A DNA stretch of 64,000 bases from assembly GCA_002968845.1 (NCBI GenBank), contig PVBG01000005.1:1-64000 (forward strand), in the 5' to 3' direction. The first letter of the stretch is position 1; each line of letters opens with the position of its first letter. Below are positions 46,806-55,459 of this stretch, piece by piece. The notes under the pieces are model-generated. The model did no database searches and had not been told where the DNA came from. It worked only from the letters and a program-made list of their open reading frames with translations. Source of the stretch: Neorhizobium tomejilense. GTDB taxonomy: Bacteria > Pseudomonadota > Alphaproteobacteria > Rhizobiales > Rhizobiaceae. Position numbers and translations under genes: made by a program.

Positions 46806-48002
46806 ATGTCCGATGATATCCGCACCCAGATCGGCCTTCGCCCGGTCATCAATGTTTCCGGCACGATGACGAGCCTCGGGGCTTCGATCGTGGTTCCGGA
46901 GGCGATCGCGGCGATGGCGGCGATCCTGCCGCAATTCGTCGAGATCAACGATCTGCAGCGCAAGGCGAGTGCGATCATCTCCCGGTTGACCGGCGGTGAG
47001 GCGGGCTTCGTGACGGCCTCCTGCTCCTCCGGCATCAGTCTCGCAGTCGCTGGCGCGATCACCGGCAACAACCTGCTGGCAATCGAGAAACTGCCCGATA
47101 CGGCGCCCGACAAGAACGAAGTGCTCGTGCAGATGGGCCATGTGGTGAGCTATGGCGCGCCGGTGGACCAGGCGATCCGGCTCGCCGGCGGCAAGGTCGT
47201 GCTGATCGGCCAGGCGACCTCGACGCACCGCTACCACATGGAGAATGCGATCACCGAGAAGACGGCCGCGGCGGTCTATGTCGTCTCGCATCACGTCGTT
47301 GACTACGGCCTGCTCAACCTTGTCGAGTTCGTCGAGATTGCCCATGCGAAGGGCGTGCCGGTCATCGTCGACGCGGCCTCGGAATACGACCTCAAGCTCT
47401 TCCTTTCGCAGGGCGCGGATATCGTGCTTTATTCCGGCCACAAGTTCCTCGGCGGCCCGACTTCGGGCATCGTTGCCGGCAAAAAGGAACTGGTGCGCAG
47501 CGCCTTCCTGCAGAACATGGGCATTGGCCGCGGCATGAAGGTCGGCAAGGAGAGCGTGTTTGGCGTCATGGCGGCGCTGGAAGCCTGGGAGAAGCGCGAC
47601 CATGCGGGGATCCGCGAACGCGAGACGGGCTATCTGAACCTCTGGAAACAGACGCTCGACGGCCGCCCCGGCGTCACGGCCCTGATCGAGCCGGACCCGA
47701 CCAGCAATCCGCTTGACCGCATGCGGGTGATCATCTCGGCGCCGGAAGCGCATATCACCGCCTGGGATCTGGCCGCAGCGCTCGGCCGCGGCAATCCGCC
47801 GGTCATCGTCCGCGACCATGAGGTGGAGCATCATTATTTCTATCTCGACCCCTGCAACCTGCATCCGGGCCAGGAAACCATCGTCGCTGCCCGCCTGACG
47901 GAAGAGCTCGACAAGGCGCGGGCATCCAACGAGATCATCGCGACCCCGATCGAAGACCGCAGCCGCCACCGCTTCGACGGTGCGCTTCGCTGGCCGGACT
48001 GA
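46806..48002 (+). CDS. SelA-like PLP-dependent protein (DgaE/EF0838 group)
   Basis: 398 residues, fold type I PLP protein of the SelA-like family. The N-terminal [24 protein letters not shown] and [16 protein letters not shown] blocks are typical, and the PLP lysine is in [13 protein letters not shown]. It is not selenocysteine synthase; no selenium genes are near. Characterised relatives act as D-glucosaminate-6-phosphate ammonia-lyase, and others are linked with amidohydrolases, as here. It probably eliminates ammonia from a deacylated amino compound. ATG at 46806 is preferred over 46800. Confidence 0.82.
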   Translation: MSDDIRTQIGLRPVINVSGTMTSLGASIVVPEAIAAMAAILPQFVEINDLQRKASAIISRLTGGEAGFVTASCSSGISLAVAGAITGNNLLAIEKLPDTAPDKNEVLVQMGHVVSYGAPVDQAIRLAGGKVVLIGQATSTHRYHMENAITEKTAAAVYVVSHHVVDYGLLNLVEFVEIAHAKGVPVIVDAASEYDLKLFLSQGADIVLYSGHKFLGGPTSGIVAGKKELVRSAFLQNMGIGRGMKVGKESVFGVMAALEAWEKRDHAGIRERETGYLNLWKQTLDGRPGVTALIEPDPTSNPLDRMRVIISAPEAHITAWDLAAALGRGNPPVIVRDHEVEHHYFYLDPCNLHPGQETIVAARLTEELDKARASNEIIATPIEDRSRHRFDGALRWPD

Positions 48003-48032
48003 GCCGACAACAACGACAGGAAGGGAACGATC

Positions 48033-49868
48033 ATGGCCATCTCGCAAACACAAACCGTCCAGTCCACCCAGCCGGTACTCTCGGTGGAGAACCTGACCAC
48101 CTCGTTCAACGTGGATGGCGAGTGGAAGTCGGTCGTGCGTGACGTTTCCTTCACCGTCGCCCCCAGCGAGACCGTGGCGATCGTCGGCGAAAGCGGATCG
48201 GGCAAAAGCGTCACCTCGCTCTCGATCATGCGGCTTTTGCAGGAAGGCACCAGCCGCATCGAGGGCAGGATCATGCTCGGCGGGCGCGATCTTCTGGCGC
48301 TTCCCGAACACGAGATGCGCAAGGTGCGCGGCAACGACGTCGCGATGATCTTCCAGGAGCCTATGACGAGCCTCAATCCGCTCTTCACCATCGGCGACCA
48401 GATTTCCGAGGCGCTGCTTTGCCACAAGGCGATGTCGGCGGCGCAAGCCAAGGCCGAAACCATCCGGCTGCTCGAAAAGGTGCGTATCCCATCTGCGGCC
48501 TCGCGCTTCGACGAATATCCGCATCGCTTTTCCGGCGGCATGCGCCAGCGCGTCATGATCGCCATGGCCTTGGCGTCGAAACCGAAGCTGCTGATCGCCG
48601 ACGAACCGACCACCGCGCTCGACGTCACGATCCAGGGCCAGATCCTCGATCTCATCAAGCTGCTGCAGGACGAGGAGGGGACGTCGGTCCTGTTCATCAC
48701 CCACGACATGGGCGTCGTCGCCGAAGTCGCCGACCGCACGATCGTCATGTATCGCGGCGAGCAGGTGGAGACAGGCGACACACCTGATATCTTTCATCGT
48801 GGAAAACACCCCTATACCCGGGCGCTGCTGGCGGCCGTGCCGGTGCTTGGCTCGATGCATAAATACGAGCGGCCGCTGCGTTTTCCCGTCGTCAATACGG
48901 CGACCGGGGAATCCGATGTGCAAGTGGAGGTGGCCGATACGGTTGCCGCCAACGACCGGCCCATTCTGGAGGTGAAGAACCTCACCAAGCGCTTCGACAT
49001 TCATTCCGGCCTGTTCGGTCGCGTGAGCGGCCGGGTGCACGCGGTCGAGAACGTCTCCTTCGATCTGCATGCCGGCGAGACGCTGTCGCTTGTCGGCGAA
49101 AGCGGCTGCGGCAAGTCGACGACGGGCCGCGCCATCATGCGGCTGATCGAGCCGGATGCCGGTTCGGTCGTCGTCGAGGGCCGGGACGTGCTCGCGCTCG
49201 ACAAGCGGGAGATGCGCGAGATGCGCAAATCCGTGCAGATGATCTTCCAGGACCCGTTCGCCTCGCTCAACCCGCGCATGACGATCGGCCAGGCGATCGC
49301 CGAGCCCTATCTCGAACACAAGATGGGGACGGCGAAACAAGCGAGGGAGGTCGTCGCCGAGATGCTGCGCAAGGTCGGCCTGACGCCGGACATGGTGAGC
49401 CGCTATCCGCACGAATTCTCCGGGGGCCAGCGCCAGCGCATTTGTATCGCCCGGGCGCTTGCGCTCGAACCGAAGGTGATCGTCGCGGACGAAAGCGTCT
49501 CGGCGCTCGACGTGTCGATCAAAGCGCAGGTCATCAACCTGATGCTCGACCTGCAGCAGAGCCTCAACCTCGCCTTCCTGTTCATCAGCCATGACATGGC
49601 GGTGGTCGAGCGGGTCAGCCATCGCGTCGCGGTCATGTATCTCGGCGAGATCGTCGAGATCGGCCCGCGCGCCTCCGTGTTCGGCAATCCGCAGCACGAA
49701 TACACGAAGAAACTGATGGCCGCCGTGCCGGTACCGGACCCTGACCGCCGCCGCGAAAAGCGGACGGTCGCCAGCGACGAGCTCAAGAGCCCGATCCGCT
49801 CCGTCGACTATATAGTCAATCCGCTCGACTATAAGACCGTTTCTCCGGGCCATCTGGTCGCGGTGTAA
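48033..49868 (+). CDS. Fused DppDF-type ABC transporter ATP-binding protein
   Basis: 611 residues with two complete ATPase domains. Domain 1: Walker A GESGSGKS, signature FSGGMRQRV, Walker [13 protein letters not shown], switch LFITHDMGV. Domain 2: [35 protein letters not shown] (Glu-Ser in place of the usual Glu-Pro) and LFISHDMAV. The arrangement is like GsiA. It is the only ATPase that can serve the permeases at 42300-44113, although four genes intervene. Confidence 0.93.
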   Translation: MAISQTQTVQSTQPVLSVENLTTSFNVDGEWKSVVRDVSFTVAPSETVAIVGESGSGKSVTSLSIMRLLQEGTSRIEGRIMLGGRDLLALPEHEMRKVRGNDVAMIFQEPMTSLNPLFTIGDQISEALLCHKAMSAAQAKAETIRLLEKVRIPSAASRFDEYPHRFSGGMRQRVMIAMALASKPKLLIADEPTTALDVTIQGQILDLIKLLQDEEGTSVLFITHDMGVVAEVADRTIVMYRGEQVETGDTPDIFHRGKHPYTRALLAAVPVLGSMHKYERPLRFPVVNTATGESDVQVEVADTVAANDRPILEVKNLTKRFDIHSGLFGRVSGRVHAVENVSFDLHAGETLSLVGESGCGKSTTGRAIMRLIEPDAGSVVVEGRDVLALDKREMREMRKSVQMIFQDPFASLNPRMTIGQAIAEPYLEHKMGTAKQAREVVAEMLRKVGLTPDMVSRYPHEFSGGQRQRICIARALALEPKVIVADESVSALDVSIKAQVINLMLDLQQSLNLAFLFISHDMAVVERVSHRVAVMYLGEIVEIGPRASVFGNPQHEYTKKLMAAVPVPDPDRRREKRTVASDELKSPIRSVDYIVNPLDYKTVSPGHLVAV

Positions 49869-49893
49869 CGGCTGCGCGCAATCTCTCCGGCAA

Positions 49894-51447
49894 TCAATCG
49901 ATGACGGCTTCGATCAGGAACGGTCCCTTGCGGCTGAGCGCGCCGTCGAACAGCTTGACGAACTCCTCGATCGTCGTCGCGCGGCCGGCTTCGACGCCGA
50001 GGCCCTTGGCGAGCGAGCACCAATCGAGTCTTGGCGCGTCGAGATCGAGCATCCGCTGGGCATTGCGGCCGTAGGCATTGACGCCGACATTGGTCATCTC
50101 GCCCTGAAGGATGCGGTAGGCGCTGTTGGCGAAGACGATGGTGACGACGTCGAGCTGTTCGCGCGCCTGGGTCCAGAGGCCCTGCACCGTGTACATGCCG
50201 CTGCCGTCAGCCTGCATCGCCACCACCTTGCGATCCGGCGCGCCGATCGCAGCGCCTGCAGCCAGCGGAATGCCGATGCCGATGGCGCCGCCGGTGATCG
50301 GAAGGTGATCGTGGGGCGGGAGCCCGGGCGCCAGGACCGGATATTGGCCGACGGAGGTCAGGCCCTCGTCGATAATGACTGCGTTTTCCGGTAGCCTGCG
50401 GCCGATCGCGAAGCTGATCGCGTCGGGGGTCAGCGCTCCGGTCGGCACCTGGATATCGTTCTGGATGAACCGGTTGCGGACGAAGTCTGCGCCCTGCTTG
50501 ATCCCGAGTGCATCGGCAAGCGTCGCCAGCACTTCGGCGAGATCGTGTTCGTGCTCCGCCAGCTGGATGATCTCGCAGGAAGGCGGCAGGGTGGTGCTGG
50601 GTTTCCCGGGATAGGCAAAGAAGGTGACTGGGCGTGGTCCGCCGATGCAGATGGCGACCTCGAAATCCTGGAGCGCTTCGAGGGCAAGATCGATCTTGTA
50701 AGGCACCGGCCGGACGAGCGCGCGCCCGGCGCCGCGGGCGCTGCGGCCCGAGGACGTTGAGAAAAGCACAGCGCCGGTGGCGGCTGCGATGCGACCGGCG
50801 ATTTCGGCAGGCTTTTCCCGCATGGCGCGGCCGGCCAGCATGATCACGACACGCTTGCCGCTGCGCAACGCGGCGACGGAGGCTTTCAGGGCTTCGGGGT
50901 CGATCGCCGGCGAGGCAGGGATCGCGGCAGGCGTGAGCGTTTCCGGCGAAACCTCGCCCCAGGCGGCGTCCGCCGGCAGGATCATGGTCGAGACGCCGCG
51001 ATTGGCGAGGGCGGCTGCATAACCCTCTTCGGTACAACGGCGGATATCGGTGGCGCCCGCGGCGCGCTCGACCCAATGGGACATCGGCCGGGCCAGGCTT
51101 TCGATATCGCTGGTCAGCGGTGCATCATATTGAAGGTGGTAGGAGGCATGGTCGCCGACGACGTTCAGCATCGGCGTACGAGCGCGGCGGGCATTGTGGA
51201 GGTTGGCGAGGCCGTTGGCGAGGCCGGGGCCGAGGTGGAGAAGAGTGGCGGCCGGCTTGTCCGCCATGCGGGCATAACCATCGGCTGCGCCCGTGACGAC
51301 ACCTTCCGACAGGCCCAGCACGCAACGCATCGCAGGCTTGCGATCGAGAGCGGCAACGAAATGCATCTCCGATGTGCCGGGATTGGCAAAGCAGACATCG
51401 ACGCCGTTCACCAGAAGGACGTCACACAGCATATCGGCGCCGTTCAT
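49894..51447 (-). CDS. Thiamine diphosphate-dependent enzyme, acetolactate synthase-like
   Basis: 517 residues with the three ThDP-enzyme domains. The pyrimidine domain has catalytic Glu in VLGLSEGVVTGAADGYARM, the middle domain follows, and the pyrophosphate domain has QADGSGMYTVQGLWTQAREQLDVVTIVFANSAYRI with a GDG-like ADGSG..N motif. It resembles acetolactate synthase large-subunit-like proteins and benzoylformate decarboxylase more than true IlvB, and no small subunit is encoded nearby. Probable role: 2-keto-acid decarboxylation or carboligation in the local catabolic pathway. Confidence 0.85.
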   Translation of the reverse strand: MNGADMLCDVLLVNGVDVCFANPGTSEMHFVAALDRKPAMRCVLGLSEGVVTGAADGYARMADKPAATLLHLGPGLANGLANLHNARRARTPMLNVVGDHASYHLQYDAPLTSDIESLARPMSHWVERAAGATDIRRCTEEGYAAALANRGVSTMILPADAAWGEVSPETLTPAAIPASPAIDPEALKASVAALRSGKRVVIMLAGRAMREKPAEIAGRIAAATGAVLFSTSSGRSARGAGRALVRPVPYKIDLALEALQDFEVAICIGGPRPVTFFAYPGKPSTTLPPSCEIIQLAEHEHDLAEVLATLADALGIKQGADFVRNRFIQNDIQVPTGALTPDAISFAIGRRLPENAVIIDEGLTSVGQYPVLAPGLPPHDHLPITGGAIGIGIPLAAGAAIGAPDRKVVAMQADGSGMYTVQGLWTQAREQLDVVTIVFANSAYRILQGEMTNVGVNAYGRNAQRMLDLDAPRLDWCSLAKGLGVEAGRATTIEEFVKLFDGALSRKGPFLIEAVID

Positions 51448-51543
51448 GCGTTTTTCCTTATCTTTGCAGCATGCCCAAAGGCTGCCCGACCGAGAGAAAC
51501 CGCGGGCCGCATCGGTCCCGCGGTCAGCGGCGACGAATGAGGC

Positions 51544-52851
51544 TCAAGCGGTTGCCGAAGCGGTCGCGTCGGAGAACGCTGCTTCGATCGACGCTTCGAG
51601 AATGACGAGCCCTTCCTCCAGAACTTCCCATTCGATGGTGAGCGGCGGCAGCAAGCGGATCACATTGAGGCGTGTTCCGCAAGACAGGAGGATGAGGCCG
51701 CGCGCCTCCGCTTCCGCAATGATGCGGCTGGTGAGGGCAGGCGACGCCGCCTTCGACTGGCGATCTTCGACTAGCTCGAACGCCACCATGGCGCCGAGGC
51801 CGCGCACGTCGCCGATATGCTCCATGCCCTGGCGGAAGGCGATCGCCGTCAGCCGCTCGGTGATCCGGCGGCCGACTTCGGCGGCGCGTTCGCAGAGCTT
51901 CTCATCTTCTATGACGTCGAGCACCGCGTTGGCGGCAGCGACGCTCAGCGGATTGCCAGCATAGGTACCGCCCAGCCCGCCCGGATGGGCAGCATTCATG
52001 ATCTCGGCCTTGCCGGTGACGGCGGAAAGCGGGAAGCCGCCGGCGAGGCCCTTTGCCATCGTGATCATGTCCGGCTTCACGCCGGCATGTTCGAAACCGA
52101 ACATCCGTCCGGTGCGCGCCATGCCGGCCTGGATTTCGTCGGCGATCAGCACGATGCCGTATTTATCCGCGACTGCGCGAAGGTGAACGAGAAATTCCTT
52201 CGGTGCGACGTTGAAACCGCCTTCGCCCTGGACCGGCTCGACGATGAAGGCCGCAATCCGTTCCGGATCGACATCGGCTGCAAACAGCCGATCGAGCCCG
52301 GCGATCGCTTCCTCGATTGAGAAACCGAGATAAAGGTTGGGGAAGGGCGCATGGTAGATGTCGGCCGGGAAGGGACCGAAATTCTTCTTGTAGGGCATGA
52401 CCTTGCCGGTCAGCGCCATGCCGAGCAGGGTGCGGCCGTGGAAGGCGCCCGAAAAGGCGATGACGCCGGCGCGACCGGTATGGGCGCGGGCAATCTTCAC
52501 GGCATTTTCGACGGCTTCTGCACCCGTCGTCACCAGCATGGTGCGATTTTCCGCCCCGGTCGGCGCCATCGCGTTCAGCCGCTCGGCGAGCCTGACATAA
52601 CCTTCGTAGGGCGCCACGTGGAAGCAGGTATGGGTGAAATGTTCCGCCTGTTCGGCGACGGCGCGCATGACGGACGGGTGCCGATGGCCGGTATTGTTGA
52701 CCGCGATGCCGGCGGCGAAATCGATGAAGCGCTTGCCATCGACGTCCCAGAGCTCAGCATTCAGGGCTTTGTGGGCGAAGATGCCCCGGGTTCCGACGCC
52801 GCCCGCCACGGCGGCTTTCTGGCGGGACTGCAGATCTGCTGAAACGGTCAT
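51544..52851 (-). CDS. Class III aminotransferase (4-aminobutyrate aminotransferase-like)
   Basis: 435 residues. Typical class III features are VTTGAEAVENAVKIARAHTGR, IVEPVQGEGGF, LIADEIQAG and the PLP lysine in MAKGLAGGFPLS. It matches GabT/PuuE-type enzymes that transaminate gamma-aminobutyrate or related omega-amino acids. ATG at 52851 follows AAGGGA. The XRE-cupin gene lies just upstream on the same strand, and a palindrome in the 72-bp gap (52888-52909) is a candidate operator. This parallels the PuuR-controlled putrescine pathway. Confidence 0.88.
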   Translation of the reverse strand: MTVSADLQSRQKAAVAGGVGTRGIFAHKALNAELWDVDGKRFIDFAAGIAVNNTGHRHPSVMRAVAEQAEHFTHTCFHVAPYEGYVRLAERLNAMAPTGAENRTMLVTTGAEAVENAVKIARAHTGRAGVIAFSGAFHGRTLLGMALTGKVMPYKKNFGPFPADIYHAPFPNLYLGFSIEEAIAGLDRLFAADVDPERIAAFIVEPVQGEGGFNVAPKEFLVHLRAVADKYGIVLIADEIQAGMARTGRMFGFEHAGVKPDMITMAKGLAGGFPLSAVTGKAEIMNAAHPGGLGGTYAGNPLSVAAANAVLDVIEDEKLCERAAEVGRRITERLTAIAFRQGMEHIGDVRGLGAMVAFELVEDRQSKAASPALTSRIIAEAEARGLILLSCGTRLNVIRLLPPLTIEWEVLEEGLVILEASIEAAFSDATASATA

Positions 52852-52887
52852 GACGATATCCCTTGAGGTCGATGACTCAGCTATAGT

Positions 52888-52909
52888 CTTGCTCATTATT
52901 TTGAGCAAG
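52888..52909. promoter_or_regulatory. Palindrome in the XRE-cupin/aminotransferase gap
   Basis: CTTGCTCA and TGAGCAAG are perfect 8-bp arms around a 6-bp AT-rich centre, 37 bp before the aminotransferase ATG. The 10-mer TATTTTGAGC overlapping its right half recurs at 53572-53581 upstream of the XRE-cupin gene, where TGAGCGCGCTCA forms another dyad. Two related sites around the regulator gene suggest autoregulation plus control of the aminotransferase. Confidence 0.55.
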
Positions 52910-52923
52910 AGGCATTCGGAAAA

Positions 52924-53508
52924 TCAGAGATAGGGCGGCGAGCAGGCCGAGATGACGATCGTCTGCCGGTCCGAGAGGTTGCGGAACCGGTGAGGAGTGC
53001 GGCTGTCGAAGAGGTAGGCCTCGCCGGCTTTGAGGACGCGGACGTCGTCGCCGACTGTCACCTCCAGCTCGCCCTCGACCACATAGCCGCCTTCCGAGGA
53101 AGCGTGCTGCAGCCGTGTTTCGCCGGTGTCCGCATGGGGGCCGTAGATCTCGTGGAGGATCTGCAGGTTATGCGCCCGCGCATCGCCGATCTGGCGGAAG
53201 ATCAGCGTGCCGTCACCGCCCGCAATCGGCGATGCGGCAACCTTCGAAGTCAGGTCGACCAGTTCATGTGCCGAGAAGAACGGGCCTTTCGGCGGGCTGC
53301 GTTCCGGCTCGAAAAAATCGCCCATGCCGACGCCGAGACCGTTCAGGATCTTGCGGAGCGTCGAAACGGACGGGCTGACCTTGTTGGTTTCCACATTGGA
53401 TATTTGCGCATGCGGCACTCCGGCCCTTTCGGCGAGCTGGCGCTGCGAAAGGCCGGCGGCCGCGCGCATGGCGTTGAGGCGTGCACCGATGTCGAACTTT
53501 TCATCCAT
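52924..53508 (-). CDS. XRE-family regulator with C-terminal cupin (PuuR-like)
   Basis: 194 residues. The HTH_3 domain at about 6-62 contains LSQRQLAERAGVPHAQISNVETNKVSPSVSTLRKIL. A cupin domain follows with GGYVVEGELEVTVGDDV and LFDSRTPHRFRN. This architecture is shared with PuuR, which represses putrescine/GABA catabolism. It is immediately upstream of the aminotransferase on the same strand and is its likely regulator. Confidence 0.9.
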   Translation of the reverse strand: MDEKFDIGARLNAMRAAAGLSQRQLAERAGVPHAQISNVETNKVSPSVSTLRKILNGLGVGMGDFFEPERSPPKGPFFSAHELVDLTSKVAASPIAGGDGTLIFRQIGDARAHNLQILHEIYGPHADTGETRLQHASSEGGYVVEGELEVTVGDDVRVLKAGEAYLFDSRTPHRFRNLSDRQTIVISACSPPYL

Positions 53509-53777
53509 CTCAAACGTCCCGGCTGTTCGGGTCGGTTATGCCGTGGATCGGGACCGTGATCAACTGGATGATATTTTGAGCGCGCTCATCCTGGACTTAG
53601 GCGCCATAGGCGAAGGGTCGTGAATCTCGATAGAGCGCCGTTCCGCCTGAAAGTGGTCTATTTCCTCCACCAGTCCAGTACGCCGATAGGCTTATGGATA
53701 TAGCCCATTTGGCGCAACTGTCCGCGACTCACGCGCGTGTTATCCTCCGATCCTGCGGATCAGAGAGGATTTCGCTC

Positions 53778-54020
53778 ATGTTCAGGTGCAGAGACTGCAA
53801 GGACACGGGCTGGGTTTGCGAAGCTCATCCGGCCAAACCTTATACCGGTACCCGATGCTGCGGTTGCGGCGCGGTCGAAATGCCATGTCCACGCTGCCTC
53901 ACGTTCCACGACCTGGACAAATATCCGGAGGTGGTGGTCTTGCCAACGCTGCCTGGCGTCGAGATCAGCTCGCTCCAAGGTTTCGCAGAGCGCTCCGATG
54001 TGGTGCAAGCCCGCACCTGA
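53778..54020 (+). CDS. Small Cys-rich zinc-ribbon-like protein
   Basis: 80 residues. Cysteine/histidine pairs fill the first half: CxxC at 4-7, CxxH at 14-17, CCxC at 27-30 and CxxC at 37-40. They resemble a double zinc ribbon of DnaJ zinc-finger type (CRDCKDTGWVC, CCGCG, CPRC). Small proteins of this pattern are seen in many rhizobia without known function. ATG at 53778 follows GAGAGGA. The C-terminus has no recognisable domain. Confidence 0.65.
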   Translation: MFRCRDCKDTGWVCEAHPAKPYTGTRCCGCGAVEMPCPRCLTFHDLDKYPEVVVLPTLPGVEISSLQGFAERSDVVQART

Positions 54021-54131
54021 AGGCGGTGTTTCCTTGGGAAAACCTGCGCCCCTACAAAAAGATTCTTCTGAATTTTCTGAAAGGAACTTTGCCCATCAAT
54101 ATTTGTTTCCTCCCGCCTGGAGGTGCGATGC

Positions 54132-54407
54132 ATGGCAGTGTTTCTTGTCATATTGGAATTCGAGAAGGTTGAATCATACAATCGGGCGCGGAAAAGGATT
54201 CAGCCGCTGGTAACCTGCAAGTTATCCGGAACTGCGTGGCTGGTAGAATTCGATGGAGATGCTTCGGAACTGCAGCGATATCTTGAGGAAATTATCCTCC
54301 AGAATGACAGCTTATTCATTTCGGCGCTCAACAATGATTGGGCAAGCGTCAATATGCATGCGGCAAGGCGATGGCTTACGGAGAGGCACACGATTGGGCT
54401 CAACTGA
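54132..54407 (+). CDS. Small Cas2/SinR-like ferredoxin-fold protein
   Basis: 91 residues. Secondary-structure pattern and residues (AVFLVILEFE at the start, then SGTAWLVEFDGDASELQRYLEEII, DSLFISALNNDWASVN and RRWLTER) resemble the Cas2-like/SinR family: a beta strand, a helix, a WLV strand, and an acidic D/N followed by W. There is no CRISPR array or other cas gene, so it is a stand-alone member. ATG at 54132 follows TGGAGG. The function is unknown, and the family match is by eye. Confidence 0.55.
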   Translation: MAVFLVILEFEKVESYNRARKRIQPLVTCKLSGTAWLVEFDGDASELQRYLEEIILQNDSLFISALNNDWASVNMHAARRWLTERHTIGLN

Positions 54408-54644
54408 TCAGCCGCAAAACCGGTGGGCTGCGAAGGTTTAAAGCCCCATTTCCACGGTAAGTTGCCAATTCCCGATTGACCGGGATCATGAGTGATTTAT
54501 ATATCTTCTCATGTTCTGATTGAGCCTAATCGCAGATCGGGAGATGTGGGAGTAGACGCTGGGAGGTTGTCGGCGCCGCTTCTGCCAGGGGTTGGATTCG
54601 CAGTTTCAAGTGGCCGCCACGCTATCCCCGGGAGGTTGGGTTCC

Positions 54645-54911
54645 ATGGTGAGATATTTCCTGAATGTCGATCTGAAAGACGGTTTTATTCCAGATACCGA
54701 AGGCCTCGACTTCCTCAATATCGAGAGAGCCACGGCCGAAGTGATCTCCGGAATGAGAGACATTGTCGTCGAGCATATTCAGCAGGGTGAAGCCCTGGCT
54801 TTGCAGGCGATTTCCATAACCGATGATGCCGGCCATCTCATATCGATCGTCACGCTGGCCGACGCGCTCAAAGGATTCCTACCCGGCATAGCCGTATCGG
54901 GTCTCGGGTAA
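54645..54911 (+). CDS. DUF6894-like small protein
   Basis: 88 residues starting VRYFLNVDLKDGFIPDTEGLDFLNIERATAEVISGMRDI. The pattern YFxNV-x(n)-D-x-x-G-x(5)-A matches the DUF6894 proteins that are abundant in Rhizobiales and have no assigned function. ATG at 54645 follows GGGAGG. The frame continues upstream to 54492 without a good start, so I use the shorter version. Confidence 0.65.
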   Translation: MVRYFLNVDLKDGFIPDTEGLDFLNIERATAEVISGMRDIVVEHIQQGEALALQAISITDDAGHLISIVTLADALKGFLPGIAVSGLG

Positions 54912-54925
54912 GGCCTTGCTGAGGT

Positions 54926-55459
54926 TTAGGTGGGGAAGCCGTAACGTTCGGTGATATCCCAGAACATCCTGTTGATCGCGACGAGCGAGTTGATGCTTTC
55001 CCGGATACGGCCGATCTCGCGTGCGTCGAGTTCCTCGATCTTTCCGTATTTGATCTCGTCCCTGCTTTCGAAGATCCGCATCGATTGCGTGATGTTGCGG
55101 CCGCTGTCGGGATCGAATGAATAAATGCAGTGATTGTATTTGTTGCGAAGCTTCGCTTCGTCTGAAAGACGGCGAGTGGTCTCCAGGATTTCCTTGCGGC
55201 AGGCCGGCGCGGTCTTGCGCATCTTGGTCAGCCGTTCCACGAGATCGACCCGGGCTCGGGTCGTATTCAAGGTCAGGAAGATGACGATCGCCGTTTCCTT
55301 GTCCACCTTGGCAAGGCCTGCGATCATGTGGATCAGCAGGCTTTCGGTATTGGTCCAGGTATAGTTCAGCTGTCCGATCAGGAGCAGGATGTCCTGGAGC
55401 CTAGTACTTGTCGCCTGAGAGGGAGCGGCCGTCCTGACCGCGGTTCGTGTCGCCTGCAT
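54926..55459 (-). CDS. Hypothetical helical protein overlapping the LuxR gene
   Basis: 177 residues, predominantly helical (RLQDILLLIGQLNYTWTNTESLLIHMI and KVDKETAIVIFLTLNTTRARVDLVERL), with no signal or membrane segment. I do not recognise a family. It follows the LuxR gene on the same strand, and the chosen ATG at 55459 lies 59 bp inside that gene in another frame. If the true start is further downstream the overlap shrinks, but no better ribosome binding site is evident. Co-expression with the regulator is likely. Confidence 0.65.
   Translation of the reverse strand: MQATRTAVRTAAPSQATSTRLQDILLLIGQLNYTWTNTESLLIHMIAGLAKVDKETAIVIFLTLNTTRARVDLVERLTKMRKTAPACRKEILETTRRLSDEAKLRNKYNHCIYSFDPDSGRNITQSMRIFESRDEIKYGKIEELDAREIGRIRESINSLVAINRMFWDITERYGFPT

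Noticed and set aside
46806..48002. Selenocysteine synthase (selA)
   Set aside because: It is only SelA-like. No selB, selD or selenocysteine tRNA is nearby, and the context is catabolic.
46788..49853. Minus-strand 1021-codon frame over the SelA-like and ATPase genes
   Set aside because: Very long, but it is antisense to two genes with complete catalytic motifs. The length reflects codon bias, not coding.
54132..54407. Possible CRISPR-Cas locus
   Set aside because: The Cas2-like small protein stands alone; no repeat-spacer array and no cas1 or effector gene is present.
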